Shown piece by piece: positions 50,558 through 58,055 of a DNA stretch of 64,000 nt. Position 1 is the stretch's first letter, and each line of letters begins with the position of its first letter. The position numbers were made by a program, and so were the translations under genes. Source of the stretch: Zobellella denitrificans (lineage in GTDB: Bacteria; Pseudomonadota; Gammaproteobacteria; Enterobacterales; Aeromonadaceae); the NCBI RefSeq assembly GCF_002237365.1, contig NZ_NMUO01000002.1, positions 53,322-117,321 of the forward strand, given 5' to 3'. The notes under the pieces are model-generated. The model saw nothing but the letters and a program-made list of their open reading frames with translations. It was not told where the DNA came from and made no database searches.

Positions 50558-53510
50558 GCGCCTGCTCCGCCAGCCAGGCCATCAGTTGCGGCTCCGGCAT
50601 GGGGCGGGCGCGCAGGTAGCCCTGGTAGGCCGGGCAGCCGAGCTCGGCCAGGCTGGCCAACTGCTGCTCGGTTTCCACCCCTTCCGCCACCACCGTCAGT
50701 TTGAGGATGGCGGCCAGCTCCAGCAGGCAGGCGATGATGGCCTTGTCCTGGGGGCGCTTGTCGATGTGCTGGATAAAGGAGCGATCCAGCTTGATCTCGT
50801 CCACCGGCAGTTCCCGCAGATAGGCAAAGGAGGAATAGCCGGTGCCGAAGTCGTCGATGGACAGCCCCACGCCCAGGGCCTTGATCTGGGACATGCGGGC
50901 CCGGCTTTCCTGCAGGTTTTCGAGGATCACTCCCTCGGTGACTTCCAGCGTCAGTCTGTTTCTGCCGGCGGGGTATTGTTGCAGCAGGGCCGAGAGCCGG
51001 GTGACAAAATCCGGGCTGTGGAAATGGCGGGCGCTGATATTGACCGAGACCCGGCCGGGCTGCAGGCCTGCTGCCTGCCAGGCCTGGATACGGGCACAGG
51101 CCTGCTGCAATACCCAGTCGCCGATGTCGCAGATGAGCGAGGTTTCCTCCGCCACCGGAATAAAATGTGCCGGCGGTATCGGGCTCCCGCCGGGGGGATG
51201 CCAGCGCAGCAGGGCTTCCAGCCCCAGCTGGCGGTCGTCGTCCACGCCCAGCTGGGGCTGGAAGTGGAGTTCCAGCGCCTGATCCTTCAGCGCCTGCTGC
51301 AGGGCATTGGACAGACCCAGCCGTTCCTGCACCTCGTCGGCCATTTCCTGGCTGAAGAACACATGGCTGCCGGGGGCGATGCGCTTGGCCATGTGGTTGG
51401 CGGTGTCCGCCTGGCGCATGTACTCCTCCAGCCCCAGGCCGGCCACCGGAAACAGGCTGATGCCGAGGCTGGCGCTCAGGTGCAGGCGCAACTGGTCGAG
51501 CTGGAAGGGCAGCAGGAACTGCTCGCGCAGGGCGTTGGCCAGTTGCTCGGCCCGGGTCTTGGCCGCCGAGTAGCCGTGGCCCAGGTTGGGGCACAGCAGC
51601 ACGAATTCGTCGCTGGCGATGCGCGCCAGGCTGGCGCCCTCGATCTGTTCGGCGAAGAGCCCCAGGCGCTCGGCCACCTGCACCAGCAGGGCGTCGCCGA
51701 GGGCGTAGCCGAGGGAATCGTTGATGTTCTTGAAATCGTCCAGGTCGAGCAGCAGCAGGGCACCCCGGCTGGCTTCGTGTTCGGCCAGGGCCACCGTATG
51801 GGCGATATGCTCGACCATGAAGCGGCGGTTGTGCAGGCCGGTGAGTTCGTCGAAATAGGCCATCTGTTCGATGCGCTGCTTGTCGGCCTTCTGTCCGGAA
51901 ATGTCCTCCACGCAGCACACATAGTGCACCATACCGAGACCGTCCCGGACCTCGGTAATATGGATATTGACCGCCAGCTCCCGGCCATCCGCCCGGCGCA
52001 GCCGCTGCTCTCCCTGCCACTGGTGTCGTTGCTCCATGGCCTGGACGATGGCGTCCACCGTGGCGGTATGGGGATCTTCGGCCCTGAACTCGAGGGCGGA
52101 GCAGCCCACCAGCTCGTCCCGGCCGTAGCCGCTCATTTCGGCGAAAGCCCGGTTGGCCTGCTGGAGGCGCAGCCGGTTGTCGGTGATGAAGAGCCCCTCC
52201 TGGGTTTCGAAGGCGGCGGCCGCCACCATCAGGGCTTCCTGATCCCGCCGGCGCAGCAGCTCGGCCTTGACCCTGGGCTCGAGCTGCTCGAGCAGGGTCT
52301 GGATGGCGGCGCCGGCTGCCAGCGGCCGCTTGAACAGCAGCACCACCAGTCCCACCGGTTTGTGCTCCTCATCCTTGAGCGACAGGCCGATATAGGCCTG
52401 CAGGCCCTTTTCCCGCAGCAGGCTGTCTTGCGGGAACAGCTCGGCGACATCGCGGGGGTAGATACAGATGCGGCTGTCGGTGTCATGGCTGAAGGTGCAG
52501 GGGGTACCGGCCAGCGGGTAACTGAAGGGCGGCTGGAGCTGTCCCCCTTCATAGCAGGACAGCACCCGTACCTTGTCCTGCCGCCGGTGCTGCAGCCCGA
52601 CCAGGGCCAGGTCGGCGCCGCAGAGTTCGGCCAGTTGCAGCATCAGCTGGTTAAAGAAATCCTGGCCGGTGTGGCGGCACAGCAGGGGGATCAGGGACGA
52701 GATATCCGTCGCTGTGCCATCGGCCGGTACGGTCTCGGCGGGGGCGGCGACAAGCTCGGCCAACCGGCCGGCCAGGGCGGCGGCAAACTGCAGGTCCGAG
52801 GCCGCCAGCGGCGCCCGGGGGCGGGCGTATTCCAGGCTGACGAGGCCGGCCACCTTGCTGTTGGCCGGCAGGGGCACGTCCAGCCGGTGCTGGATGCCGT
52901 CCTTCGCCAGGTAGTCGAAGGCGCCGAGCAGGGGCTGCTGGGCGCAGTGGCTGTAGCTCAGGCCGCCCCGCTGCTGCAGGGTGCGCAGGTAGCGGCGCTC
53001 GGCCCTGACCGGATGCAGCAGAAAGGGCAGCCCCTGGCTGTAAAGCGGGCGCAGCAGCTCTTCTTCCGGGTAATGGCGCCACAGGATGATCCTGTCCGCC
53101 TGCAACTGGTTGAGCAGGGTGTCCATCAGTGCCGGCAGCCTGGCCGAGAGGGGGGCTGGCTGGTGCCAGCTCTGCTGCAGTTGCCATTCCATCAGGCCGA
53201 GGGCGTCCTGGTGCTGGAACTGGCCCATGTCGGCGCTGAGCAGCCAGCCGTTGGGCTCGGTCGGAGCCAGGTGGCATTGCCAGCGCCGTCCTCCTATGGT
53301 CAGGCCGATGCTGGCCGCGTGCCCTGCGGCGCACAGTTGTTCCAGTTGCCGGCGCTCAAGGTCACCGAGCTGGCTGAGCAGGGAGCGCTGGGGATCGGGA
53401 AGCGGAATATCGGCAGGGGGCAAGGGGGTCAGCGGATAGAGGCAAAACTGGGGATCCAGCCTGAAAAAGCACAACTGGTGCCGGGTCCTGTGGAATGCAG
53501 GCAACTGCAT
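50538..53510 (-). CDS. GAF/PAS/GGDEF/EAL protein (probable c-di-GMP phosphodiesterase)
   Basis: 990 residues. Two GAF-like regions (about 100-250, 270-410), PAS (about 425-540), a GGDEF domain with the active-site motif degenerated to IASDEF (residues about 631-636), and an EAL domain beginning near 735. The EAL domain keeps EALLRW (Glu near 765), NISARHF, LTLEVTE, IDDFGTGYSSFAYL and VVAEGVETEQQL. It should hydrolyse c-di-GMP, the GGDEF part probably serving as regulator. No transmembrane helix was seen. It is a lone gene; its first Met is used though the N-terminus is uncertain. Confidence 0.9.
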   Translation of the reverse strand: MQLPAFHRTRHQLCFFRLDPQFCLYPLTPLPPADIPLPDPQRSLLSQLGDLERRQLEQLCAAGHAASIGLTIGGRRWQCHLAPTEPNGWLLSADMGQFQHQDALGLMEWQLQQSWHQPAPLSARLPALMDTLLNQLQADRIILWRHYPEEELLRPLYSQGLPFLLHPVRAERRYLRTLQQRGGLSYSHCAQQPLLGAFDYLAKDGIQHRLDVPLPANSKVAGLVSLEYARPRAPLAASDLQFAAALAGRLAELVAAPAETVPADGTATDISSLIPLLCRHTGQDFFNQLMLQLAELCGADLALVGLQHRRQDKVRVLSCYEGGQLQPPFSYPLAGTPCTFSHDTDSRICIYPRDVAELFPQDSLLREKGLQAYIGLSLKDEEHKPVGLVVLLFKRPLAAGAAIQTLLEQLEPRVKAELLRRRDQEALMVAAAAFETQEGLFITDNRLRLQQANRAFAEMSGYGRDELVGCSALEFRAEDPHTATVDAIVQAMEQRHQWQGEQRLRRADGRELAVNIHITEVRDGLGMVHYVCCVEDISGQKADKQRIEQMAYFDELTGLHNRRFMVEHIAHTVALAEHEASRGALLLLDLDDFKNINDSLGYALGDALLVQVAERLGLFAEQIEGASLARIASDEFVLLCPNLGHGYSAAKTRAEQLANALREQFLLPFQLDQLRLHLSASLGISLFPVAGLGLEEYMRQADTANHMAKRIAPGSHVFFSQEMADEVQERLGLSNALQQALKDQALELHFQPQLGVDDDRQLGLEALLRWHPPGGSPIPPAHFIPVAEETSLICDIGDWVLQQACARIQAWQAAGLQPGRVSVNISARHFHSPDFVTRLSALLQQYPAGRNRLTLEVTEGVILENLQESRARMSQIKALGVGLSIDDFGTGYSSFAYLRELPVDEIKLDRSFIQHIDKRPQDKAIIACLLELAAILKLTVVAEGVETEQQLASLAELGCPAYQGYLRARPMPEPQLMAWLAEQAPSSVRR

Positions 53511-53616
53511 GATACTGAGAGTCCTTGTGAGTGCACGCTTGCCGAATGGGCATCATATTGACGACTGGCGGCGGTGTTGTAAATAACGGGGCAGCGACGA
53601 GCTGGTTGCCTTTACA

Positions 53617-53665
53617 TTAGTTATTGCTAAATAAGGTGGGTGTTGTATCATTAGTTCATACTAAT
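53617..53665 (+). promoter_or_regulatory. Repeated operator-like sites before the YeeE/YedE genes
   Basis: ATTAGT, 4 bases, ACTAAT is a perfect palindrome at 53650-53665, 16 bases before the ATG. A related imperfect copy (ATTAG ... CTAAAT) begins at 53617, exactly 33 bases upstream (three helical turns). Such spacing suits cooperative binding by an ArsR-type sulfide/redox repressor, but no regulator gene is nearby. Confidence 0.5.
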
Positions 53666-53681
53666 TTAATGGAGTGACCTG

Positions 53682-54101
53682 ATGACCATAGTGAACTTCA
53701 CCCCCTGGACCGCCCTGCTGGGCGGCCTGCTGATCGGCGGCGGCGCCCTGCTGCTGCTGATCGTGGGCGGCCGCATCGCCGGCATCAGCGGCATCGTCGC
53801 CGGTATCGGCGCCCAGCCCGACAAGGGCTGGCGTATCGCCTTTGTCGCCGGCCTGCTGCTGGTGCCCTTTGTCCTGTTCGGTAGCGGTCTGGCCGAGGCG
53901 CCGTCTCTGGAACGGTTTTCGGTGCTCAAGTTGGTGCTGGCCGGCCTGCTGGTAGGCCTGGGCACCCGGCTGGGCAACGGCTGCACCAGCGGCCACGGCA
54001 TCTGCGGCATGGGCCGCTTTTCGCTCCGCTCAGTAGTGGCGACCCTGGTATTTATCGCCGCCGGTATCGCCACCGTCACCCTGCTTGGCTGGGGAGGTTG
54101 A
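53682..54101 (+). CDS. YeeE/YedE-family transporter subunit, first half
   Basis: 139 residues, four hydrophobic helices: FTPWTALLGGLLIGGGALLLLIV, ISGIVAGIG, WRIAFVAGLLLVPFVLFG, LKLVLAGLLVGLGTRLGNGC. The TSGHGICGMGRFS segment with a conserved Cys is a signature of the YeeE/YedE (Sulf_transp) family, linked to thiosulfate or sulfane-sulfur uptake. Full-length members are about 350 residues; here the gene is split in two, a common arrangement. Stop 2 bases before the next ATG. Confidence 0.88.
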   Translation: MTIVNFTPWTALLGGLLIGGGALLLLIVGGRIAGISGIVAGIGAQPDKGWRIAFVAGLLLVPFVLFGSGLAEAPSLERFSVLKLVLAGLLVGLGTRLGNGCTSGHGICGMGRFSLRSVVATLVFIAAGIATVTLLGWGG

Positions 54102-54103
54102 TC

Positions 54104-54547
54104 ATGTTGATGCTGATCGCGTTGTTGTCCGGCGGCCTGTTCGGACTGGGCCTGGTGGTGTCCGGCATGATAGATCCGGCCAAGGTGTTGGGGTTTCTCA
54201 ACCTGTTCGGCGACTGGGATCCCAGCCTGGTGCTGGTGATGGGCGGCGCCCTGGCCGTGTTTACGCCGGGCTATTTGCTCTGGCGCAAGGGCCATGACCG
54301 CTGTGTGCTGGGTACCGAGCTGCCCAAGGTGCCGGCGCCGACCATCGATGCGCGGCTGGTCGGCGGGGCGCTGATCTTCGGCATCGGCTGGGGCCTGGCG
54401 GGGATCTGCCCCGGACCGGCCATCGGCCTGGCGGGCAGCCTGCAGTGGCAGGCCGGACTCTTTATCGCCGCCATGGTGGCCGGCTTCTGGCTGGCGGGGC
54501 GCCTGACGGCAGCGGGAGGCACGGCAGCTGGAAGCGGGAAGCCGTAA
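54104..54547 (+). CDS. YeeE/YedE-family (DUF6691-type) transporter subunit, second half
   Basis: 147 residues from ATG 54104; GGGGAGG lies just upstream, so the in-frame TTG at 54098 was rejected. Hydrophobic helices LIALLSGGLFGLGLVVSGM, VLVMGGALAVFTPGYLLW and LIFGIGWGLAGICPGPAIGLAG, the last with the conserved Cys-Pro-Gly. Pairs with the preceding half. The last residues (GGTAAGSGKP) and the stop lie in repeat-like DNA at the edge of a MITE, so the C-terminus may have been modified by the insertion. Confidence 0.87.
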   Translation: MLMLIALLSGGLFGLGLVVSGMIDPAKVLGFLNLFGDWDPSLVLVMGGALAVFTPGYLLWRKGHDRCVLGTELPKVPAPTIDARLVGGALIFGIGWGLAGICPGPAIGLAGSLQWQAGLFIAAMVAGFWLAGRLTAAGGTAAGSGKP

Positions 54548-54911
54548 GCCTGACTTTTAGTCACAAGTTTTTGTTGACTTTAGATCAGCAAAACATCGGT
54601 CAAAGTGCACAGCTCCTCCGGCACGCCGTAAATCCATCCCTGGAGGCTCCGCCGCGCCCTCCCTGGCGCGGAGGGCCGGCGGAGCTGCGCCCTTTGTCCT
54701 CTCTATCGCCTCGCAGCCGCCGGTTGGCACCACCTTCAAGCAGCATCGGAGCTGGAAAGAGGCAACAGGGATTGCCTCCGCCGACCGTCACATGCCAGGG
54801 ACGGCATGTGCGAGCCTACATGGACGTACTTGCGGCGTGTCGGCGGAGGTAGCCCTGCTGCCTCTTCCCTGCGCTGAATCAGACGGCCGGACTTGTGACC
54901 AAGAGTCAGGC
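54548..54911. mobile_element. MITE-like element, copy 2 (inverted relative to copy 1)
   Basis: 364 bases, the reverse complement of 26993-27357 along its whole length with scattered substitutions. Ends GCCTGACTTTTAGTCACAAG and CTTGTGACCAAGAGTCAGGC. It begins directly after the transporter stop codon and ends inside a two-copy CTTCCAG repeat next to the bcp stop. No target duplication is visible here. It fills the 378-base gap between the two genes. Confidence 0.85.
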
Positions 54912-54924
54912 TTCCAGCTTCCAG
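54911..54924. repeat. Two-copy heptamer (CTTCCAG)2 at the MITE edge
   Basis: CTTCCAGCTTCCAG; its first base is the final C of the MITE. Ends one base before the bcp stop codon. Same unit as the arrays at 8029 and 39434. Confidence 0.9.
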
Positions 54925-54925
54925 C

Positions 54926-55393
54926 CTACGCCTGGTTCAGGTAATCCAGCACCACCTGGTGGTGATCCTTGGTCTTGAACTTGTCGAACACCCTGACCAC
55001 CTTGCCGGCCTCGTCGATGAGGAAGCTGATGCGGTGGATGCCGTCGTACTCCTTGCCCATAAACTTCTTCGGCCCCCAGACCCCGAAGGCGTCGGCCACG
55101 GCGTGATCCTCGTCGGACAGCAGAGTGAAATTGAGGTTGTCCTTTTCCTCGAACTTCTTGAGCCGGGCCACCGGGTCCGGGCTGATGCCGAGCACCACCA
55201 TGCCCAGAGCGTCAAGCTCCGCCCGGCTGTCGCGCAGGCCGCAGGCCTGCACCTTGCAGCCGGGGGTCATGGCCTTGGGATAGAAATACACCAGCACCTT
55301 TTTGCCCCGGAACTGGTCCAGGCTGACCGGTGCGCCATTCTGATCGGGCAGGGTGAAGGCCGGGGCCTGGCTGCCTTCGGGAAGATAAGTCAT
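54926..55393 (-). CDS. bcp: Thioredoxin-dependent thiol peroxidase (bacterioferritin comigratory protein)
   Basis: 155-residue PrxQ-type peroxiredoxin. YPKAMTPGCKVQACGLRD contains the peroxidatic Cys and, four residues on, the resolving Cys. FYPKAMTPGC, SPDPVARLKKFEEKDNLNF and GIHRISFLIDEAGKV are conserved. 17 bases downstream of gcvR on the same strand, as in E. coli. Confidence 0.96.
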   Translation of the reverse strand: MTYLPEGSQAPAFTLPDQNGAPVSLDQFRGKKVLVYFYPKAMTPGCKVQACGLRDSRAELDALGMVVLGISPDPVARLKKFEEKDNLNFTLLSDEDHAVADAFGVWGPKKFMGKEYDGIHRISFLIDEAGKVVRVFDKFKTKDHHQVVLDYLNQA

Positions 55394-55410
55394 CTGCGCT
55401 TTCCTGTGGG

Positions 55411-55938
55411 TTATTTGCGTTTAAGGCGAAAGCTGTGGCGTTCGCACTCCAGCTCCCGGCACAACTGAGAGAAGGTGTCTTCCGCCTCGCCATCGGCCAG
55501 CCGTTCGGGGAGGTTGAGCTGGAAATGGGCGCTGAACTTTCCTGCCTCGTTGCCGGACAGGGTCTGGCTCTGCATCGCCTGGATGTCCCAGCCCCGGTCG
55601 CTGAAGAACTGGGTGCAGCGGTTGACGATGCCCGGCCTGTCGGCCAGCACCATTTCCACGTCGGCGCTCAGGGCGTAGCTGGGCTGGCTCAGCACCTGGG
55701 TGCGCTTCATCATGGTGATAAGCTCCTGGCTCTGGCCAAACAGGGGCAGGGTGGTCTCGAGCCGGGTGATCTGGTTCCAGCTGCCGGACAGCAGCAGGAT
55801 GAAGGTGAACTCGTTGCCGAAGATGCCGAGCCGGCTGTCGACGATGTTGCAGCCGCAGTCGGTGACGTGGCGGGCCACTTCGTTCACGATACCGGGTCTG
55901 TTTTCGCCTATGGCGGTCACCACGAGATGATGGGTCAT
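55411..55938 (-). CDS. gcvR: Glycine cleavage system transcriptional repressor GcvR
   Basis: 175 residues with two ACT domains (LVVTAIGENRPGIVNEVARHVTDCGCNIVDSR and EMVLADRPGIVNRCTQFFSDRGWDIQAMQ). In E. coli GcvR binds GcvA and represses gcvTHP in the absence of glycine. Usually precedes bcp and diverges from dapA, exactly as here. Confidence 0.93.
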   Translation of the reverse strand: MTHHLVVTAIGENRPGIVNEVARHVTDCGCNIVDSRLGIFGNEFTFILLLSGSWNQITRLETTLPLFGQSQELITMMKRTQVLSQPSYALSADVEMVLADRPGIVNRCTQFFSDRGWDIQAMQSQTLSGNEAGKFSAHFQLNLPERLADGEAEDTFSQLCRELECERHSFRLKRK

Positions 55939-56068
55939 CGGCGGTCCGAAAGATCAGTGGAAGAGAGCGGCCATGGTAGCACAAATCGAGGGGGGCTCCA
56001 GCGCCTCTCTTGTATTCCTGTGGTGTCGCCACTACCATACGAGCACTTGAAACCTAACGGGATTTTCC

Positions 56069-56956
56069 ATGTTCAGCGGCAGCATAGTGGCCTTGATCAC
56101 GCCGATGACGGCAGAGGGTGAAGTCGACTTTTCCAGCCTGCGCCGGCTGGTCGACCATCATGTGGCCTGCGGCACCGGCGCCATCGCCGCCATGGGCACC
56201 ACCGGCGAGTCGCCGACCCTGAGCACCGCCGAACACCTGGAGGTGGTGCGGGCCGTGGTGGAGCAGGCCGACGGCCGCATCCCGGTGATCGGTGGCTGCG
56301 GCTCCAACAACACCCGCCAGGCCATTCGCCTGAGCCGGGCCATGGAGGAGATGGGGGTGACGGCGGGGCTGTCGGTCACGCCTTACTACAACAAGCCGTC
56401 CCAGGCCGCGCTCAGGGCCCATTACACCGCCATCACCGAGGCCAGTGGCCTGCCCCAGATCCTCTACAATGTGCCGGGCCGCACCGGTTGCGATCTGCTG
56501 CCGGACACCGTGGGGCGGCTGGCGGAACTTGCGGCGGTGATCGGTATCAAAGAGGCCAGCGGTCGGCTCGAGCGGGTCAGCCAGCTGAAGGCCTGTTGCG
56601 GTGACGATTTCCTGCTGTTCAGCGGCGACGACCACCTGGCGCTCGATTTCGTGCGCCTGGGTGGCCATGGGGTGGTGTCGGTCACCGCCAACGTGGCACC
56701 GGCCGAGATGGCGGCCCTGTTCAGGGCCGCCCTGACCGGCGACTGGCCGGAGGCCGAGGCCATGCAGCGGCGGCTGTTGCCCCTGCATCAGGCCTTGTTT
56801 TGTGATACCAATCCCATACCGGTGAAATGGGCCTGTGCCGAGCTCGGGCTCATTGCATCACCAATGCCGCGTTTGCCCTTGATCCCCCTGGAAATGTCGG
56901 GGCGGGAGCAGGTGAGGGCAGCGTTAGTCAAAGCGGAGTTAATAGGGCGTGGATAA
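56069..56956 (+). CDS. dapA: 4-hydroxy-tetrahydrodipicolinate synthase
   Basis: First committed step of lysine/DAP synthesis. 295 residues. GSIVALITPMTAEGEVDFSSL, GTTGESPTL, VTPYYNKPSQAALRAHY with the catalytic Tyr, YNVPGRTGCDLLP and the Schiff-base Lys in IGIKEASGRLER. Overlaps bamC by 8 bases, as expected for the dapA-bamC pair. Confidence 0.97.
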   Translation: MFSGSIVALITPMTAEGEVDFSSLRRLVDHHVACGTGAIAAMGTTGESPTLSTAEHLEVVRAVVEQADGRIPVIGGCGSNNTRQAIRLSRAMEEMGVTAGLSVTPYYNKPSQAALRAHYTAITEASGLPQILYNVPGRTGCDLLPDTVGRLAELAAVIGIKEASGRLERVSQLKACCGDDFLLFSGDDHLALDFVRLGGHGVVSVTANVAPAEMAALFRAALTGDWPEAEAMQRRLLPLHQALFCDTNPIPVKWACAELGLIASPMPRLPLIPLEMSGREQVRAALVKAELIGRG

Positions 56957-57953
56957 ACCTTTGAATGCAAGAAACATGGTAGTGGGCCTGTTGGCCATCA
57001 GTGTGCTGGCGGGCTGCAGCAACCCGGAAACCCGCAGCCAGGCCAATCGCGGCTTCGACTACGAGGGCGAACGCCTGAGGAGCATCCCGCTGCTGATCCC
57101 GGGGGGGCTGGAAGCCCCTGCCTTCAACAACGACTACGTGGTGCCGGCCCTGTCCGACGGGGCCCAGCGTGGCGTGACCGGCCGGGAGCTGGACATCCGC
57201 CCCCCCACCCAGGTGTTGCCCCTGGTGCGTGGCTCCGAAGCCATGGACGGGGGAACCGGGCTCTGGTTTTACCAGCAGCGGCTGGATCAGCCGCTGGAGC
57301 AGGAGCTGAGTCAGGCGCTGGAGGCGTTCTTCGCCGCCCAGAAGGCGGACTCCGGCCGTGACGGCCAGGGCTGGCAGAGCAACGGCCGGCCCATCGGCAA
57401 TGCCGATCAGCGGTTTGGCTGGCAACTGGTGCCGGACGCGGTGCGGCGAGCGGTGGCGGTGCAGGTGAACCTGGTGGGAAGCGAGGGCCTGGCCCAGGAT
57501 CGGCAGCGGGCCGAGGCGGCCATGCTCAATGCCTTTTCCCTCTCTTATCAGCGTGAGCTGACCCAGCAGCAGGAGCGGCTGGATCGCAGCCCCATCACCC
57601 TGGAGCTGGATCAGCCCCAGGGTCGCCTGCTGGCCGCCGAGGGCTATGATCGCACCTGGAAACGGCTGGTCACCCTGCTGCCCCAACTGGGCTTCAAGCT
57701 GACCAACCGGCAGCAGGCGCTGGGTTACGTGGACGTGGACTACGACGGCCTGAGTGCCTCCAAATGGCGTGAGCTGGGTCTGCCGGAGCTGGACATTCCC
57801 GAGCGGGAGTACCGCATCCAGCTGGGCGATCTGGGCAATCAGAGCAGCATCACCCTGAGCGACAAGGACAGGATACCGGTGTCGGCCGAGGTGCTGGGCG
57901 GGTTCGCCGCGACCCTGGGCGAGGCCTTCCGGCGTACCGATCTCATCCGTTAA
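56949..57953 (+). CDS. bamC: Outer membrane assembly lipoprotein BamC
   Basis: 334 residues from GTG 56949; ATG 56976 is an alternative that leaves a shorter signal. Lipobox LAGC in MVVGLLAISVLAGC. BamC region LRSIPLLIPGGLEAPAF, ELDIRPPTQVLPLV near the N-terminus (binds BamD) and two helix-grip domains ending WRELGLPELDIPEREYRIQLGDLGNQSS. Component of the BAM complex; downstream of dapA as in relatives. A terminator follows. Confidence 0.92.
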   Translation: MDKPLNARNMVVGLLAISVLAGCSNPETRSQANRGFDYEGERLRSIPLLIPGGLEAPAFNNDYVVPALSDGAQRGVTGRELDIRPPTQVLPLVRGSEAMDGGTGLWFYQQRLDQPLEQELSQALEAFFAAQKADSGRDGQGWQSNGRPIGNADQRFGWQLVPDAVRRAVAVQVNLVGSEGLAQDRQRAEAAMLNAFSLSYQRELTQQQERLDRSPITLELDQPQGRLLAAEGYDRTWKRLVTLLPQLGFKLTNRQQALGYVDVDYDGLSASKWRELGLPELDIPEREYRIQLGDLGNQSSITLSDKDRIPVSAEVLGGFAATLGEAFRRTDLIR

Positions 57954-57976
57954 GGCGAACCTGTTGCCACCGGATA

Positions 57977-58000
57977 GAAAAGGGCCGTCAGGCCCTTTTC
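57977..58000 (+). terminator. Rho-independent terminator after bamC
   Basis: GAAAAGGGCC, GTCA loop, GGCCCTTTTC, 23 bases past the bamC stop. It leaves only about 55 bases for a polB promoter. Confidence 0.88.
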
Positions 58001-58017
58001 TGTTATCACGCCCGTCA

Positions 58018-58049
58018 CAAGGAGATCCCTCCTTGTTCTTCCTTATAAT
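58018..58049 (+). promoter_or_regulatory. Probable polB promoter giving a leaderless mRNA
   Basis: Consensus -10 TATAAT at 58044-58049 stands only 6 bases before the polB ATG at 58056, so transcription would begin at or next to the A of the start codon. No Shine-Dalgarno sequence lies in the preceding 20 bases. A palindrome CAAGGAG, 4 bases, CTCCTTG (58018-58035) covers the -35 position. No LexA box was seen, unlike in E. coli polB. Confidence 0.55.
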
Positions 58050-58055
58050 GGGTCC

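Noticed and set aside
54600..54850. Small frames inside MITE copy 2 and the other repeat copies
   Set aside because: They translate hairpin arms; not conserved in frame between copies.
58001..58055. LexA box upstream of polB
   Set aside because: No CTGT-N8-ACAG match in the short spacer.
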